Shown: positions 9,107 through 18,667, counted from the first letter of the stretch. The stretch is 51,913 nucleotides of DNA from Pseudomonas sp. GM78 (GCF_000282475.1 NZ_AKJF01000098.1:1-51913); one strand, 5' to 3'. Numbers and translations: made by a program. The notes: a model not told the origin generated them from the sequence alone.

Positions 9107-9292
9107 GACCGATTCTGTTGAAAAAGTCGGTGATCCCAAACTGCCTAATCATTGACCGGTGAAAAACCCTTTTTTACACGCTACTACGTGAAATCTGCGT
9201 CTGGAAACCTCTGCCAAAAGTAAAGATTTCAATCTCGGACGCGTGCTTTTCAGCTGCGGAAACCATGGCCGACTTTTTCAACAGAATCGACC
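9107..9292 (-). mobile_element. MITE-like element, copy A (inverted)
   Basis: This ~186-bp non-coding element is bounded by inverted repeats CCGATTCTGTTGAAAAAGTC and GACTTTTTCAACAGAATCG. Its interior, read on the minus strand, matches copies B (11765-11949) and C (38766-38951), including 'GAGATTGAAATCTTTACTTT' and the AATGATnAGGCAGT-type stretch. It is in reverse orientation relative to the adjacent integrase when compared with copy B. There is no coding capacity, so any movement would rely on an enzyme supplied in trans. Confidence 0.75.
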
Positions 9293-9392
9293 CAAAGCGG
9301 TCGTTCACGATCGACTGCTTTCGACCCAGGCTGTGTGAAAACTCCTGCGATTGTCTAATCTTCTGATCGTCTAGATCGTGGTGGGGACGATC

Positions 9393-10781
9393 ATGAAGCG
9401 ATTCATCGAAGGTGAGTCTCGGACGCAAGTCACCTTGCTGCCGGAGTGCCTGGACGATTACGTAGCCGAAGAAAATCCAGTGCGCGTGGTCGACGTTTTC
9501 GTCGATGAACTCGACCTGGGTGCACTTGGTTTTGAGGGCGTCGATCCTGCTGCAACGGGTCGCCCCGCCTACCATCCAGCGGTCTTGCTGAAGATCTATA
9601 TCTACGGCTACCTCAATCGTATTCAGTCCAGTCGCCGGCTTGAGCGTGAGGCCGAGCGCAACGTCGAGTTGATGTGGCTAACGGGGCGTTTGGCTCCGGA
9701 TTTCAAAACCATTGCCGACTTTCGCAAGGACAACGGCAAAGCCATTCGCAGCGTCTGCCGCCAGTTCGTGGTGCTTTGCCGTAACCTCAATCTCTTCTCT
9801 CAATCGATCATCGCCATCGATGGCAGCAAATTCAAAGCCGTCAATAATCGCGACCGCAACTTCACCCAGGGCAAAGTGAAGGCACGCATGCGGCAGATCG
9901 AGCAGAGCATTGATCGATATCTGGCGGCAATGGATTCGGCGGATCGGGCAACGCCCGAAGTGGCTGAGGCCAAAGCCGAGCGGCTAAAAGAAAAGATTGA
10001 AACCCTGAAACAGCAGATGCAGAAACTCAAAGACATCGAGGCGCAGCTTCACGACAGCCCAGACCAGCAAATCTCCCTCACCGATCCAGATGCACGCTCA
10101 ATGGCCACGAGCGGCCGAGGCACCGGAACGGTTGGCTATAACGTACAAACGGCCGTCGACGACAAACACCATCTGATCATTGCCCATGAGGTGACCAACG
10201 TTGGCAATGACCGGACGCAACTCAGCAATATGGCGAACCAGGCGCGTGAGGAGATCAGTGCCGAGTCGCTGACGGTGGTAGCCGACCGAGGTTATTACAA
10301 GGGTCTGGAAATCCTTGCCTGCGAGCAGGCTGGCATCACCACCTTCGTACCGAAACCTCTGACATCAGGCAGCAAAGCCGAAGGCCGATTTGGTAAGCAG
10401 GACTTCATCTACCTTGCCGCATCGGACGAGTATCGATGCCCTGCGGGACAGTTGCTGACCCGGCGGCATTCTTCAGTGGAAGACGGCATGTTATTGCATT
10501 GTTACTACTTCTCGGGGTGCCAGTCCTGCTCAATGCACAAGCAATGTACGACTGGTAAGGAGCGCCGGGTAAAGCGCTGGGAACATGAAGCCGTAGCCGA
10601 TGCAATGCAGGTACGGCTTGAAAATGATCCAACGATGATGAGGCGCCGCCGACAGACCGTTGAACATCCATTTGGAACGCTCAAATACTGGATGGGGAGT
10701 ACCCACTTCCTGACCAAAACCCTGCCGAGGGTAAGCACCGAGATGAGCCTTCATGTGTTGGCCTACACCTCAAACGAATGA
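9393..10781 (+). CDS. IS1182-family transposase
   Basis: This DDE transposase has about 462 residues from the ATG at 9393 ('MKRFIEGESRTQ'), the usual start in this family. An in-frame start at 9378 is also open. The N-terminal DUF772-type domain includes 'RPAYHPAVLLKIYIYGYLNRI'. Catalytic regions are 'IIAIDGSKFKAV' (first Asp), 'VVADRGYYKG' (second Asp) and 'VEHPFGTLKYWMG' (Glu). A central Lys/Glu-rich coiled-coil insert and a Cys cluster ('CSGCQSCSMHKQC' type) are typical. There is no frameshift, so it is probably functional. An 85-bp fragment of the same gene type lies at 20887-20971. Confidence 0.92.
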   Translation: MKRFIEGESRTQVTLLPECLDDYVAEENPVRVVDVFVDELDLGALGFEGVDPAATGRPAYHPAVLLKIYIYGYLNRIQSSRRLEREAERNVELMWLTGRLAPDFKTIADFRKDNGKAIRSVCRQFVVLCRNLNLFSQSIIAIDGSKFKAVNNRDRNFTQGKVKARMRQIEQSIDRYLAAMDSADRATPEVAEAKAERLKEKIETLKQQMQKLKDIEAQLHDSPDQQISLTDPDARSMATSGRGTGTVGYNVQTAVDDKHHLIIAHEVTNVGNDRTQLSNMANQAREEISAESLTVVADRGYYKGLEILACEQAGITTFVPKPLTSGSKAEGRFGKQDFIYLAASDEYRCPAGQLLTRRHSSVEDGMLLHCYYFSGCQSCSMHKQCTTGKERRVKRWEHEAVADAMQVRLENDPTMMRRRRQTVEHPFGTLKYWMGSTHFLTKTLPRVSTEMSLHVLAYTSNE

Positions 10782-10853
10782 TGAGCATCTTCGGTATCTC
10801 AGGACTGCTTGAAGCGATCAGGGCGTGATCCACCCGCGTGATCGTCCGTGAGT

Positions 10854-10887
10854 TGCTGTTTGGGCCGCTGACGCGGCCCAAACAGCA
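10854..10887 (+). terminator. Hairpin in the IS 3' region
   Basis: A perfect 15-bp stem, TGCTGTTTGGGCCGC (10854-10868) with GCGGCCCAAACAGCA (10873-10887) and loop TGAC, lies 73 bp after the transposase stop and inside the IS. There is no T tract, so it may block read-through in either direction or protect the transcript rather than act as a classical terminator. Confidence 0.55.
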
Positions 10888-11105
10888 TTAACGAACGCCT
10901 ATGTAACTGACTAGGGCAATTCGCGATTACGTCTGCTGGTTTCGCAGGCAACGCCCGTAGCTCTCAGCTTTCGAAGTGTTCAGTGCGTTTTCACACAGCC
11001 TGGGTCGGTTGCTGCCTGTTCCCACCGGCCGCTTAGGGTCGAACTGCGACCACCGCTCGTTCTGACTGATCCACCCTTGTCCTCCATCAACATGGAGGAC
11101 ACGCC

Positions 11106-11726
11106 ATGAATACAGCTACTAGATCCCGTCGTCAGCCTTGGAACAAGTGAAAGCTTGTCGGGCAGAAGGCCCCGCTCCGAGTCAGAGATATTTGGGCCAT
11201 TCGGATAAGACTCCAGCTCGCAGAGAAAACACGTGATTTGGCGCTTTTCAACTTGGCCATCGACAGCAAACTGCGTGCCTGTGACTTAACCAAGCTGCGA
11301 GTCCGAGACATCGCCCATGAGGAGCATGTGTCGTCACGGGCCATCGTGATGCAGCAGAAAACTCAGCATCCAGTGCAATTTGAAATCACTGAGAAAACCC
11401 GAACGGTATTGGAAGCTTGGATGCATCGGGCGCGTCTCCGAAGCGAGGACTTTTTGTTTCCGAGCCGATTGCACGACTCAGACCATCTTTCCACCAGACA
11501 GTACGCTCGAATAGTCAAAGCGTGGGTGACAGCCATAGGCCTTGACCCAACGATGTACGGTACTCACACGCTACGGCGAACCAAGGCATCGTTGATCTAT
11601 CGCAGGACGAAGAATCTGAGAGCAGTCCAACTCCTGCTTGGTCATACGAAACTCGAAAGCACTGTCAGGTACTTGGGCATCGAGGTCGATGACGCTCTGG
11701 AAATGGCAGAGCAGACAGAAGTTTGA
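11106..11726 (+). pseudogene. Short tyrosine recombinase, second copy with nonsense codon
   Basis: Aligned with the intact copy at 8447-9067, this gene has the same length, the same 42-bp leader beginning GACTGATCCACCC, and nearly the same protein. Codon 15 is TGA (11148-11150) where the intact copy has GGA (Gly). A downstream in-frame TTG at 11238 would give a 162-residue product that still holds the catalytic Arg, HxxR, His and Tyr but lacks the first ~44 residues. I treat it as a pseudogene; restart of translation is possible but has no visible ribosome site. Confidence 0.75.
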
Positions 11727-11734
11727 CCAACTTT

Positions 11735-11759
11735 GCGACGGTCTGAGCCAGACCGTCGC
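11735..11759 (+). terminator. Hairpin after integrase copy 2
   Basis: The perfect 11-bp stem GCGACGGTCTG / CAGACCGTCGC with loop AGC is the counterpart of the hairpin at 9077-9101. It lies just after the pseudogene stop and just before MITE copy B. Confidence 0.5.
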
Positions 11760-11764
11760 TATCC

Positions 11765-11949
11765 GGCCGATTCTGTTGAAAAAGTCGGCCACGGTTTGCG
11801 CATCAAAAAAGTACGCGTCCGAGATTGAAATCTTTACTTTTGCGGAGGGATCCGGACCCAGATTTCACGTAGCAGCGTGCAAAAAAGGCGATTTCTGCAG
11901 TCAATGATCAGGCAGTTTGGGCAGACCGACGTTTTCAACAGAATCGGCC
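11765..11949 (+). mobile_element. MITE-like element, copy B
   Basis: This 185-bp element has ends GGCCGATTCTGTTGAAAAAG and a GTTTTCAACAGAATCGGCC-type inverted repeat (one change: GACGTTTTC instead of GACTTTTTC). It is in the same orientation as copy C and inverted relative to copy A. It contains the shared interior 'GAGATTGAAATCTTTACTTT'. It lies directly behind the integrase pseudogene and 115 bp before the kinase start. Confidence 0.75.
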
Positions 11950-12064
11950 AAAAGCAGCCTGTCGCTACACTACCCTGTGGTTCAGCGAAAATTGCGCTCA
12001 ATCAGACTGATTGAACCTAGCTGCAACCCAGACCTCGGATATTGAAACCGCCTCAGGTGAATCT

Positions 12065-14236
12065 ATGAAAATCGAGGATACGTTGCTGCGCCAGCGTAAG
12101 GTGCTTGCCAAGTTTGGCGAGCTCGCCTTGACGTCAGATGACCTTGAGCAAATCCTCGACGAGGCATGTCGATTAGTCGGTGATGCCCTCGAAACCAATC
12201 TGGCCAAATTCATGCTGCTCGAAGAGGACGGCATCACGTTCTTCGTGAGAAACGGTGTGGGCTGGGCACCAGATGTAGTCGGAAAGGTTCGGGTGCAAGC
12301 ATGCGAAGGCAGTCCAGAAATATTCTCACTCAACACCAACGCTCCCGTCATTTCGACAGATATTTCAACGGAATCACGATTTCGCTATCACGATTTTCAA
12401 AAGAACAATGGGGTAAAAGCTTTCGTCAACGTTCTAGTCCACGGCGCCAACGGAGAGCGTCCTTTCGGAATATTTGAGGTGGACAGTCGAAGTCCTCGTC
12501 AATTTACGGACAGCGATATCGACTTCCTCCGGGGGTATAGCAATCTACTTGGTGCGGCTTTGAAGCGCTTCAAAACCTTGGACGCTATGCGCACGACGGA
12601 AAAGCGGCTGCGTGAAAGCGAAAGGCATTACCGCATTGCAGCTGAGCTCAATCCACTCTGGCCTTGGACTGCCGACAGGGGCGGCAACCTTATTTCTATC
12701 GATCCGCGTTGGTACGAATACACCGGCCTGTCGCTCGAGCAGACACTGGGACGTCTATGGGCCAGTGCTGCGTATGAGGCGGATCAGGTGTCGATTGCCG
12801 CTCTTTGGGATCAATCTCTGGGCACACTGCAGCCTTTCGACCTCCAAGTCCGATTACGAAAACATACGGGCGATTACCGTTGGTTTAGAGTCCGTGCGCT
12901 GTGCAGTCTCGACAGCGCAGGGAAATGCGAACAATGGTATGGCACCATCGAGGACATAGACGACAGGGTGCAACTAGAGAGTGCGCTGCGTGACTGGAAC
13001 GACCTGCTTGAAGTACGGATAGCACAACGCACCCAACAACTGGAAGAGGAGCAGCGAGAACGCGCTGTGGCGGAATCCAAGTTAAGGCAAAGCCAAAAAA
13101 TGGAGGCGGTCGGCCAACTCACTGGCGGAATTGCCCATGACTTCAACAATCTGTTGGCGGGCATCATCGGCAGCCTGGAACTGATGCAGCGACGCATTGA
13201 TGCGGGTCGCTACAATGATTTGGGTCGATACAACTCGGTGGCCATGACCTCAGCATCTCGCGCGGCGGCCTTAACGCAACGACTGCTTACGTTCTCCAGA
13301 CAGCAATCACTCGAACCTGAACTCCTTGATCCTCGGAAAGTGGTAGCAGATCTTGAGGAAATGATTCGGCGTTCTGTTGGGCCGAGCATCGTTGTTGAGT
13401 GCTCATTCAGAACAACCGACTGTATCAGGTGTGACCTTAACCAATTGGAAAACGCGCTGCTTAATCTTGCGATCAATGCACGGGATGCAATGCCCAATGG
13501 AGGAAGACTCGACCTTCAGGTTGAGCGATGCATTATCGATGAGGCATCTTCATCCGAAAAAATGCTACCGCCTGGATCATATGTGGGCATTTCTGCCACG
13601 GATTCCGGAACTGGCATCAGTCCTGATATTTTATCGCGCATCTTCGATCCGTTCTTCACGACCAAGAAATTGGGCCAAGGTACCGGGCTGGGTCTGTCAA
13701 TGATTTATGGTTTCACTCAGCAATCCGGTGGCCAGGTCAGAGTCCACAGCAGCCTTGGTGTCGGCACCACCGTGACGCTGTATTTTCCGGTAGATGATTC
13801 GCAGCCAGAAGAACTAAACGTAGAGCTGGACGACACTCAGCAGCTTATGACATCGGGACAGAACGAAACTATTTTGCTGGTGGACGATGAAGCGGCTATC
13901 CGGCAAATGGCGTCGGAGCTTTTGTCCGAAATTGGCTATCGCGTCATTGAAGCCGTGGATAGCCTTTCTGCAACAAAAAAGGCAGAGAAGCTGGAACACT
14001 TGGATTTGCTGCTGAGCGATGTAGGCTTACCAGGATTGATGAACGGGATCAGCCTGGCTGCGGAACTCAGGAAAAAATTTCCACAGCTCAAAGTGCTTTT
14101 CATTACCGGGTTTGCTGGTGGTTCGCGATTGGTCACGGTCGACAGGACAACCCGATTACTAACCAAACCCTTCAGTCTGAATGAGCTCACTTCGCGAGTG
14201 CATTTATTGCTCAACACTCCTCCAGATTGCAACTAA
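12065..14236 (+). CDS. Hybrid sensor histidine kinase (GAF-PAS-HisKA-HATPase-REC)
   Basis: The protein has 723 residues from the ATG at 12065; a TTG at 12011 would add 18. Domains in order are GAF (about 10-165), PAS (about 185-310, with 'WYEYTGLSLEQTLGR'), and HisKA with the phospho-acceptor His358 in 'GGIAHDFNNLL'. The ATPase domain has N box 'ALLNLAINARDAM', G boxes 'DSGTGIS' and 'GQGTGLGLSMIYGF'. A C-terminal receiver has Asp652 in 'LSDVGLPG'. There are no membrane segments, so it senses a cytoplasmic signal. It is an orphan with no response regulator beside it. Its target may be the stand-alone receiver at 34107-34523 or a distant partner. Confidence 0.9.
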   Translation: MKIEDTLLRQRKVLAKFGELALTSDDLEQILDEACRLVGDALETNLAKFMLLEEDGITFFVRNGVGWAPDVVGKVRVQACEGSPEIFSLNTNAPVISTDISTESRFRYHDFQKNNGVKAFVNVLVHGANGERPFGIFEVDSRSPRQFTDSDIDFLRGYSNLLGAALKRFKTLDAMRTTEKRLRESERHYRIAAELNPLWPWTADRGGNLISIDPRWYEYTGLSLEQTLGRLWASAAYEADQVSIAALWDQSLGTLQPFDLQVRLRKHTGDYRWFRVRALCSLDSAGKCEQWYGTIEDIDDRVQLESALRDWNDLLEVRIAQRTQQLEEEQRERAVAESKLRQSQKMEAVGQLTGGIAHDFNNLLAGIIGSLELMQRRIDAGRYNDLGRYNSVAMTSASRAAALTQRLLTFSRQQSLEPELLDPRKVVADLEEMIRRSVGPSIVVECSFRTTDCIRCDLNQLENALLNLAINARDAMPNGGRLDLQVERCIIDEASSSEKMLPPGSYVGISATDSGTGISPDILSRIFDPFFTTKKLGQGTGLGLSMIYGFTQQSGGQVRVHSSLGVGTTVTLYFPVDDSQPEELNVELDDTQQLMTSGQNETILLVDDEAAIRQMASELLSEIGYRVIEAVDSLSATKKAEKLEHLDLLLSDVGLPGLMNGISLAAELRKKFPQLKVLFITGFAGGSRLVTVDRTTRLLTKPFSLNELTSRVHLLLNTPPDCN

Positions 14237-14307
14237 TGACCACGCTGAATTGCGGTGATGTCTCGCTTAAATGGCATACAAGATGCACCTTAAAAGGAAC
14301 TTCGCTC

Positions 14308-16539
14308 CTACGGGGCAGGGGCCTCAGTGAGCTCCTCGACCTCATAATTCACATAACCGAACTCGTTACTGCGTGCCGCCACGTACTTGCCGTTCTGCTC
14401 GAATACCGTGGCCTCGAAGGGCGAGCCGCCGAGGGTTGTCAGCAGATGCCCGTCCTTGATTTCGTATTTGGCCGGCACGCCGAATTGGCCGCCGTGCAGC
14501 ATGTTCAGGTATTCCCCCTCTGCGGGCGCTTTGCCATCGACGCTGGCGACCAGGCGTTGGCCGTCGGTGCCATAGACGATTTCGAATGTCTGGCCGGTGA
14601 CGGTATTGCGCACCTTGATGGTTTTGCCCACTACGAAGGCTTGCAATTGCTCGTTGGTGAGCGCTTTGGCGCCTTCGGTTTTCAGTTGATCGATGGTTTT
14701 GCCGCCAGCGACAGACTTGCTGTCCTCGGCTGTCGGTGTGTACCAGATCGGTGAGGTCCACGCGCGCTCCTGGACGGTGGGCGAGACGTCGGCCGGCGGT
14801 GGTACTTGCAGCTTGGCCGCGTCATAGGTACTCCAGCGCGGTGTCGGGATCTGTAGCACGCGGGTGTAGTAGAACGCGTGCTGGGCAGGGTCGAAAGCCG
14901 GATCGACCCAGACTTTTTTCAGCTCGGTGGCACCGATGGTATTGGTGTAAGTCGCCTTGGACACATCGACCGTCGAGCCTACCGGTGGGACTTTTCCGGT
15001 GGCTGGGTCCGTTTGGCGATCACCGGACCAGACCACGTCGTAGACCTTCTCGAAGGTCTGGCCGTTTTTGGTCCAGCCCTTGATGATCTGGATGCGGTCG
15101 AGGTTGCCATCGTCGGCATCCTTGACTGCCCACACCACGAAGGACGGCGCCTGTTTGCCCGGTTTTGCCGGCAAGTCGCCGCCCATGGGAACGCCTTTGG
15201 CGTAAGCCGCATGCACCCAATCTTTGTCGTTCCACACACTGCTGTCGAAGCCCCATCCACCAAACATGCGCACGGGGATGCGCACGCCGCTGGTGCCATA
15301 GACTTCCTTGCGTTTCATGGCATCGAAGATCGATTCGCGGGTGTTTTCTTCAGCCCAGACGCCGGCCAGGCCGGACGTGCTGGTCTGCAGGGCCATCATG
15401 CCCGAGTTCTGTTTACCGGAAAGACGCGCCGCCGGGGTGCTGTCGGTGAAACCGTGGGAACCGAAGTTGTTGCTCTGCGAATACGGAATCACCCCGTTGT
15501 GCGAGTCGCTGGCGCCGACTACGCCCATTTTGTAAGGGTTGTAGCCAAGGGCTTCCTGCAAGGCCATACCGTTTTGCCAGGCTTGCCTGATGTAGCTGCC
15601 ATTGAGTTTCGAGGTGCTGTTGTCGATGCCGATCAGGAAACTCATGATTTCGTAATTGGCAAATTCGTCGGTCGGCGACAGTTCTGGATGGGTTTCGGAG
15701 GTGCCCTTGACCTGGTGAATTTCGGTCAGAGATTCGTTACGCATCCGCGTTTCGGCCCAGGCGTCATCGATGGGACGGCCACGGTCATCGACATCCACCG
15801 GAAACATCAGGCCGTTGCTGAGGTTGGCATTGTGGGAGATCGCCAGCACCTCGTTGCCCTTTTTGCGCTGATCGTCCATCCAGCCCCACAAATCCTCCGG
15901 TTTGTCCGAGTCGAGGGCCGTGAAGGGCAGGTCCGGCACCTTCTTCGAGTCGCGGAAAAACACATTACGGTGCATGTTTTGATTGTTTGGTGCCGAGGTC
16001 CATTCATAGGCGACAAACGTGGTGAACTTGCCGGGCTTGTAGTACTTGTCGGCGATGGCGACGTTCTGCTGCCAGATATTGCCGGCAATCTTTGGATCAA
16101 TCAGCTCCTTGATCGGGTGGCTCAAGCTGCCGGCGATCCACTTGAACACCCGGTTGAAGTCCTCCGGCGTCTTGGCAATCAGTTTTTGCGCGATCGGCAG
16201 CTTGCTGAAGTCGGACTTCGGATCGTTGGCCAGGGCGATCACGCCGACGTATTCCGAATGGTCGGTCACGCCATGAAAATCCAGCGGCCGGCCTTTGAGT
16301 TGCACCTCGAAACCCATCGGATGCTTGACCGGCATGCCCAGCGAGTATTGGTAGGCCTGCTCTGGATCGACCTGATGGTTGCCGATCAGGTAGGCATCGA
16401 TTGACCAGGAGCTGTGCGAGTGCGTCTGGCCAAAGTAAACCTCGCGATCCGGGTTGCCCTCTGCCAGGGCCAGCGAGCTGACAGCAAGCACGGCGCAACC
16501 CAACAGTGACGGCACGGTGGTGTGTGTAGGGGGTTTCAT
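14308..16539 (-). CDS. Exported DUF3604 protein (PHP-like metallohydrolase)
   Basis: The protein has 743 residues with a signal peptide ending at 'SLALA' near residue 26. The mature N-terminus has 'YFGQTHSHSSWS' (His40, His42) and 'HGVTDHSEY' (His94), and further His/Asp sites such as 'ISHNAN' and 'VGASDSHNG'. This spacing resembles the metal site of PHP phosphoesterases, so a periplasmic metal-dependent hydrolase is likely, but the family's substrate is not known to me. It is the last gene of a three-gene run with the HupE-like and PPIase genes. The start follows an AGAGGTGG ribosome site. Confidence 0.85.
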   Translation of the reverse strand: MKPPTHTTVPSLLGCAVLAVSSLALAEGNPDREVYFGQTHSHSSWSIDAYLIGNHQVDPEQAYQYSLGMPVKHPMGFEVQLKGRPLDFHGVTDHSEYVGVIALANDPKSDFSKLPIAQKLIAKTPEDFNRVFKWIAGSLSHPIKELIDPKIAGNIWQQNVAIADKYYKPGKFTTFVAYEWTSAPNNQNMHRNVFFRDSKKVPDLPFTALDSDKPEDLWGWMDDQRKKGNEVLAISHNANLSNGLMFPVDVDDRGRPIDDAWAETRMRNESLTEIHQVKGTSETHPELSPTDEFANYEIMSFLIGIDNSTSKLNGSYIRQAWQNGMALQEALGYNPYKMGVVGASDSHNGVIPYSQSNNFGSHGFTDSTPAARLSGKQNSGMMALQTSTSGLAGVWAEENTRESIFDAMKRKEVYGTSGVRIPVRMFGGWGFDSSVWNDKDWVHAAYAKGVPMGGDLPAKPGKQAPSFVVWAVKDADDGNLDRIQIIKGWTKNGQTFEKVYDVVWSGDRQTDPATGKVPPVGSTVDVSKATYTNTIGATELKKVWVDPAFDPAQHAFYYTRVLQIPTPRWSTYDAAKLQVPPPADVSPTVQERAWTSPIWYTPTAEDSKSVAGGKTIDQLKTEGAKALTNEQLQAFVVGKTIKVRNTVTGQTFEIVYGTDGQRLVASVDGKAPAEGEYLNMLHGGQFGVPAKYEIKDGHLLTTLGGSPFEATVFEQNGKYVAARSNEFGYVNYEVEELTEAPAP

Positions 16540-16578
16540 ATTCCACCTCTTGGGAATACGGGGGTGACAGAGTGCAAT

Positions 16579-17577
16579 TCAGGTCCAGAAGCTGGACAGC
16601 CGTTCGAAAAACCAGAAGGCTGCCAGCGTACCCAGCGCGTACGATGCAACCGGACGGGCATACAGCAGCGCAGGCCGTGGCAGACGAAAGCGCAGCAACA
16701 ACGCGCGCAGGCTCAGCACCACGGCGACGAACAGCAACTGGCCGATCTCGACGCCGACGTTGAAGCTGAACAGCGCCAGGGGCAGGTCGCGCTGCGGCAA
16801 GCCGATCTCCGCCAGCGCCCCGGCAAAACCGAAGCCATGCAACAAGCCAAAATAAAACGCCACGACCCATGGCCATTGAATCGTAAAACTGCTTTGCCCA
16901 CGGTTTTTGCGGGCGATTTCCACCGCCAGCAACAGAATGCTCAGCGCAATCATCGCCTCTATTGGCGGGCCGGGAAGCCGCACCGCACCCAAGGCGGCGA
17001 GTGCCAGGGTGATGGAGTGGGCGAGGGTAAACGCGGTGATGGTCTTCACCAGCATCCAGCCATTACTCACCAGCAGCAGGAGGCCGAAGACGAACAACAG
17101 GTGATCGAAACCGCCCAGGATGTGCTGGATGCCATGGATCAGAAACGCACCGGCCACCGAGAACATTCCCGGTGTGGCGGCGATTTCCAGCCAGGGTTGC
17201 GCGGGGTGGACGAGGGTGGTCGTCAGGCTGCCGTCCAGGCGTGAGACACGCACCAGCACATCAGTGATGCTAGCTTGCAGACCGATGAATTCGATGCGCT
17301 GCCCGACCAGTCCCGTGGTGCCGGCATCAATGACCCGGCGCTCGATCAGTGAATCGTTGAGCTCGCTTTCCACGGGCTCGACGACAGTGCGCACTCCTTC
17401 GGCAAACCGCAGCACAATCGGCAATCGCATGCCCGACAGCACCGGCGTGCGCCAAAGGACGTCATAGCGCCCGGCCGCCGTTTCGTTGAGTTCCAGGTAA
17501 GCGGGGCGCGACTCATGGGCCATGGCGGTCAGCCCCATCAAGCAAAGCAGCAACAGTCGCCAGACCCTGCGCCTCAT
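16579..17577 (-). CDS. HupE/UreJ-family membrane protein
   Basis: This 332-residue protein has a signal peptide (about 1-20), a periplasmic beta-rich region to about residue 135, then roughly six membrane helices. The motif 'HGIQHILGGFDHLLF' (148-162) is the His/Asp signature of HupE/UreJ proteins, which are linked to nickel or other metal uptake. The start codon overlaps the stop of the PPIase gene (ATGA), showing translational coupling. Next to a probable metal-dependent DUF3604 enzyme, it could supply or handle its metal; that is inference. Confidence 0.85.
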   Translation of the reverse strand: MRRRVWRLLLLCLMGLTAMAHESRPAYLELNETAAGRYDVLWRTPVLSGMRLPIVLRFAEGVRTVVEPVESELNDSLIERRVIDAGTTGLVGQRIEFIGLQASITDVLVRVSRLDGSLTTTLVHPAQPWLEIAATPGMFSVAGAFLIHGIQHILGGFDHLLFVFGLLLLVSNGWMLVKTITAFTLAHSITLALAALGAVRLPGPPIEAMIALSILLLAVEIARKNRGQSSFTIQWPWVVAFYFGLLHGFGFAGALAEIGLPQRDLPLALFSFNVGVEIGQLLFVAVVLSLRALLLRFRLPRPALLYARPVASYALGTLAAFWFFERLSSFWT

Positions 17578-18485
17578 TGCGGCCGCTCCGTTTGACTGGC
17601 GGCAATTCCATCGGCGGAAGCAGGCAGCGTCACCACCACTTCATAGCGTGCTTTGAGCGCATCGAAATTCGCGCGTTTCGATTTGCTGCGCTGCTCGAAC
17701 AACCAATCGGACTTGACCTGTTGGGCTACGGTTTCGAAGGCCGGTGCCGGCGGTTTGGCCAGCGTATCGATCCACACCAGGTGCCAGCCAAAACCTGACT
17801 CCACAGGCCCCACCCAGCCCCCCGGCGCCTGCTTGAACAATGAAACGGCGAACTTCGAACCAAAGACCCGCGCCACTTGATCCTGTGATTGCTCTGAGTA
17901 GGCGCTGTTGAACATGAAGGCATCGCCATCACCGCTGTGCTTGTCAGTCAGGCTACTTAACGCGGCTTGAGCCTGGACTCGCGCATCCGCACCGCGTTTA
18001 TCCAGGGCGAAGAATAAATGGTGGAAGGTCGCCAGTGGCGGTGGGGCATATTGGTCTGGATGCCGGTTGTACCAGGCCTCAAGTACACCGGGTGCCGGTT
18101 CGCGGAGCGACGCAACATCCTCAGCGAGAAAATCCATTTTTTGCGCCAGTCGGCGGCGAATGATGGTGTCGTCTTTATCCAGGCCAAGCTTCAGGGCTTC
18201 GCGATAAAGAATTTCCTCTTTCACATATTCATCGATCAGACCCTGCAGTTGTTGCTCTGATGCGGGTCGTTGCCAGCGTGCCAGCCAGGAAATCGCGATC
18301 CACTGAACAACTTCAGGGGTGATTTCGATGCGTTGCGGGTCTTGATTGACTGTTGAACGGTGCAAACCGCCATACAGCCCAAAGAGTGCAAAACCGGCGA
18401 TTAAAAAGTGCAGTAACGGCTGGCGAAGGCATCGTTTGATTAACGAAAGTCGAGACGCTTTCGCTTCACCCACGGTCAAGTTCAT
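17574..18485 (-). CDS. Membrane-anchored peptidyl-prolyl isomerase (parvulin type)
   Basis: The protein has 303 residues from the ATG at 18485; an upstream GTG at 18500 is less likely. One N-terminal helix (about 21-40) anchors it with the rest in the periplasm. A SurA-like N-terminal part precedes a rotamase domain ('ATFHHLFFALDKRG' to 'VGPVESGFGWHLVWID'). It is the first gene of the operon with HupE-like and DUF3604 proteins. A dedicated chaperone for folding or exporting the DUF3604 enzyme is a reasonable reading. Confidence 0.85.
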   Translation of the reverse strand: MNLTVGEAKASRLSLIKRCLRQPLLHFLIAGFALFGLYGGLHRSTVNQDPQRIEITPEVVQWIAISWLARWQRPASEQQLQGLIDEYVKEEILYREALKLGLDKDDTIIRRRLAQKMDFLAEDVASLREPAPGVLEAWYNRHPDQYAPPPLATFHHLFFALDKRGADARVQAQAALSSLTDKHSGDGDAFMFNSAYSEQSQDQVARVFGSKFAVSLFKQAPGGWVGPVESGFGWHLVWIDTLAKPPAPAFETVAQQVKSDWLFEQRSKSKRANFDALKARYEVVVTLPASADGIAASQTERPQ

Positions 18486-18667
18486 GACTTGGTGCCCCAC
18501 GCTATACTCGAATGGTTTTCGAAGTAGAGTGGAGTATTGCTGCTGGGCCGGAACTTTCCACCGAGGCTAATCACGATAGGAACTAAGCATTAGTCGCAAT
18601 CGGATTAAATGATTCCTCGGGATAATGCAGTCAATCGCCGGCACAGCCCGGTTGGAGCGCCCATCTG

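Larger units (their letters stand above)
9322..11007 (+). mobile_element. Complete IS1182-family insertion sequence
   Basis: The element is 1686 bp with perfect 21-bp terminal inverted repeats. The inner 20 bases read GACCCAGGCTGTGTGAAAAC at 9323-9342, and the exact reverse complement is at 10987-11006. It contains one full-length transposase gene and a strong hairpin before the right end. It sits between two copies of the integrase module. No clear direct target repeat is visible beside the ends. The intact ORF and perfect ends suggest recent arrival or continuing activity. Confidence 0.85.

Noticed and set aside
9322-11007. Target-site duplication of the IS1182 element
   Set aside because: The bases next to the ends (GACC-type and GGTC-type) belong to the inverted repeat, and no convincing direct repeat follows.
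14878-16404. 508-codon open frame on the plus strand
   Set aside because: It is the antisense shadow of the DUF3604 gene, which has a signal peptide, metal motifs and a ribosome site; the plus frame has none.
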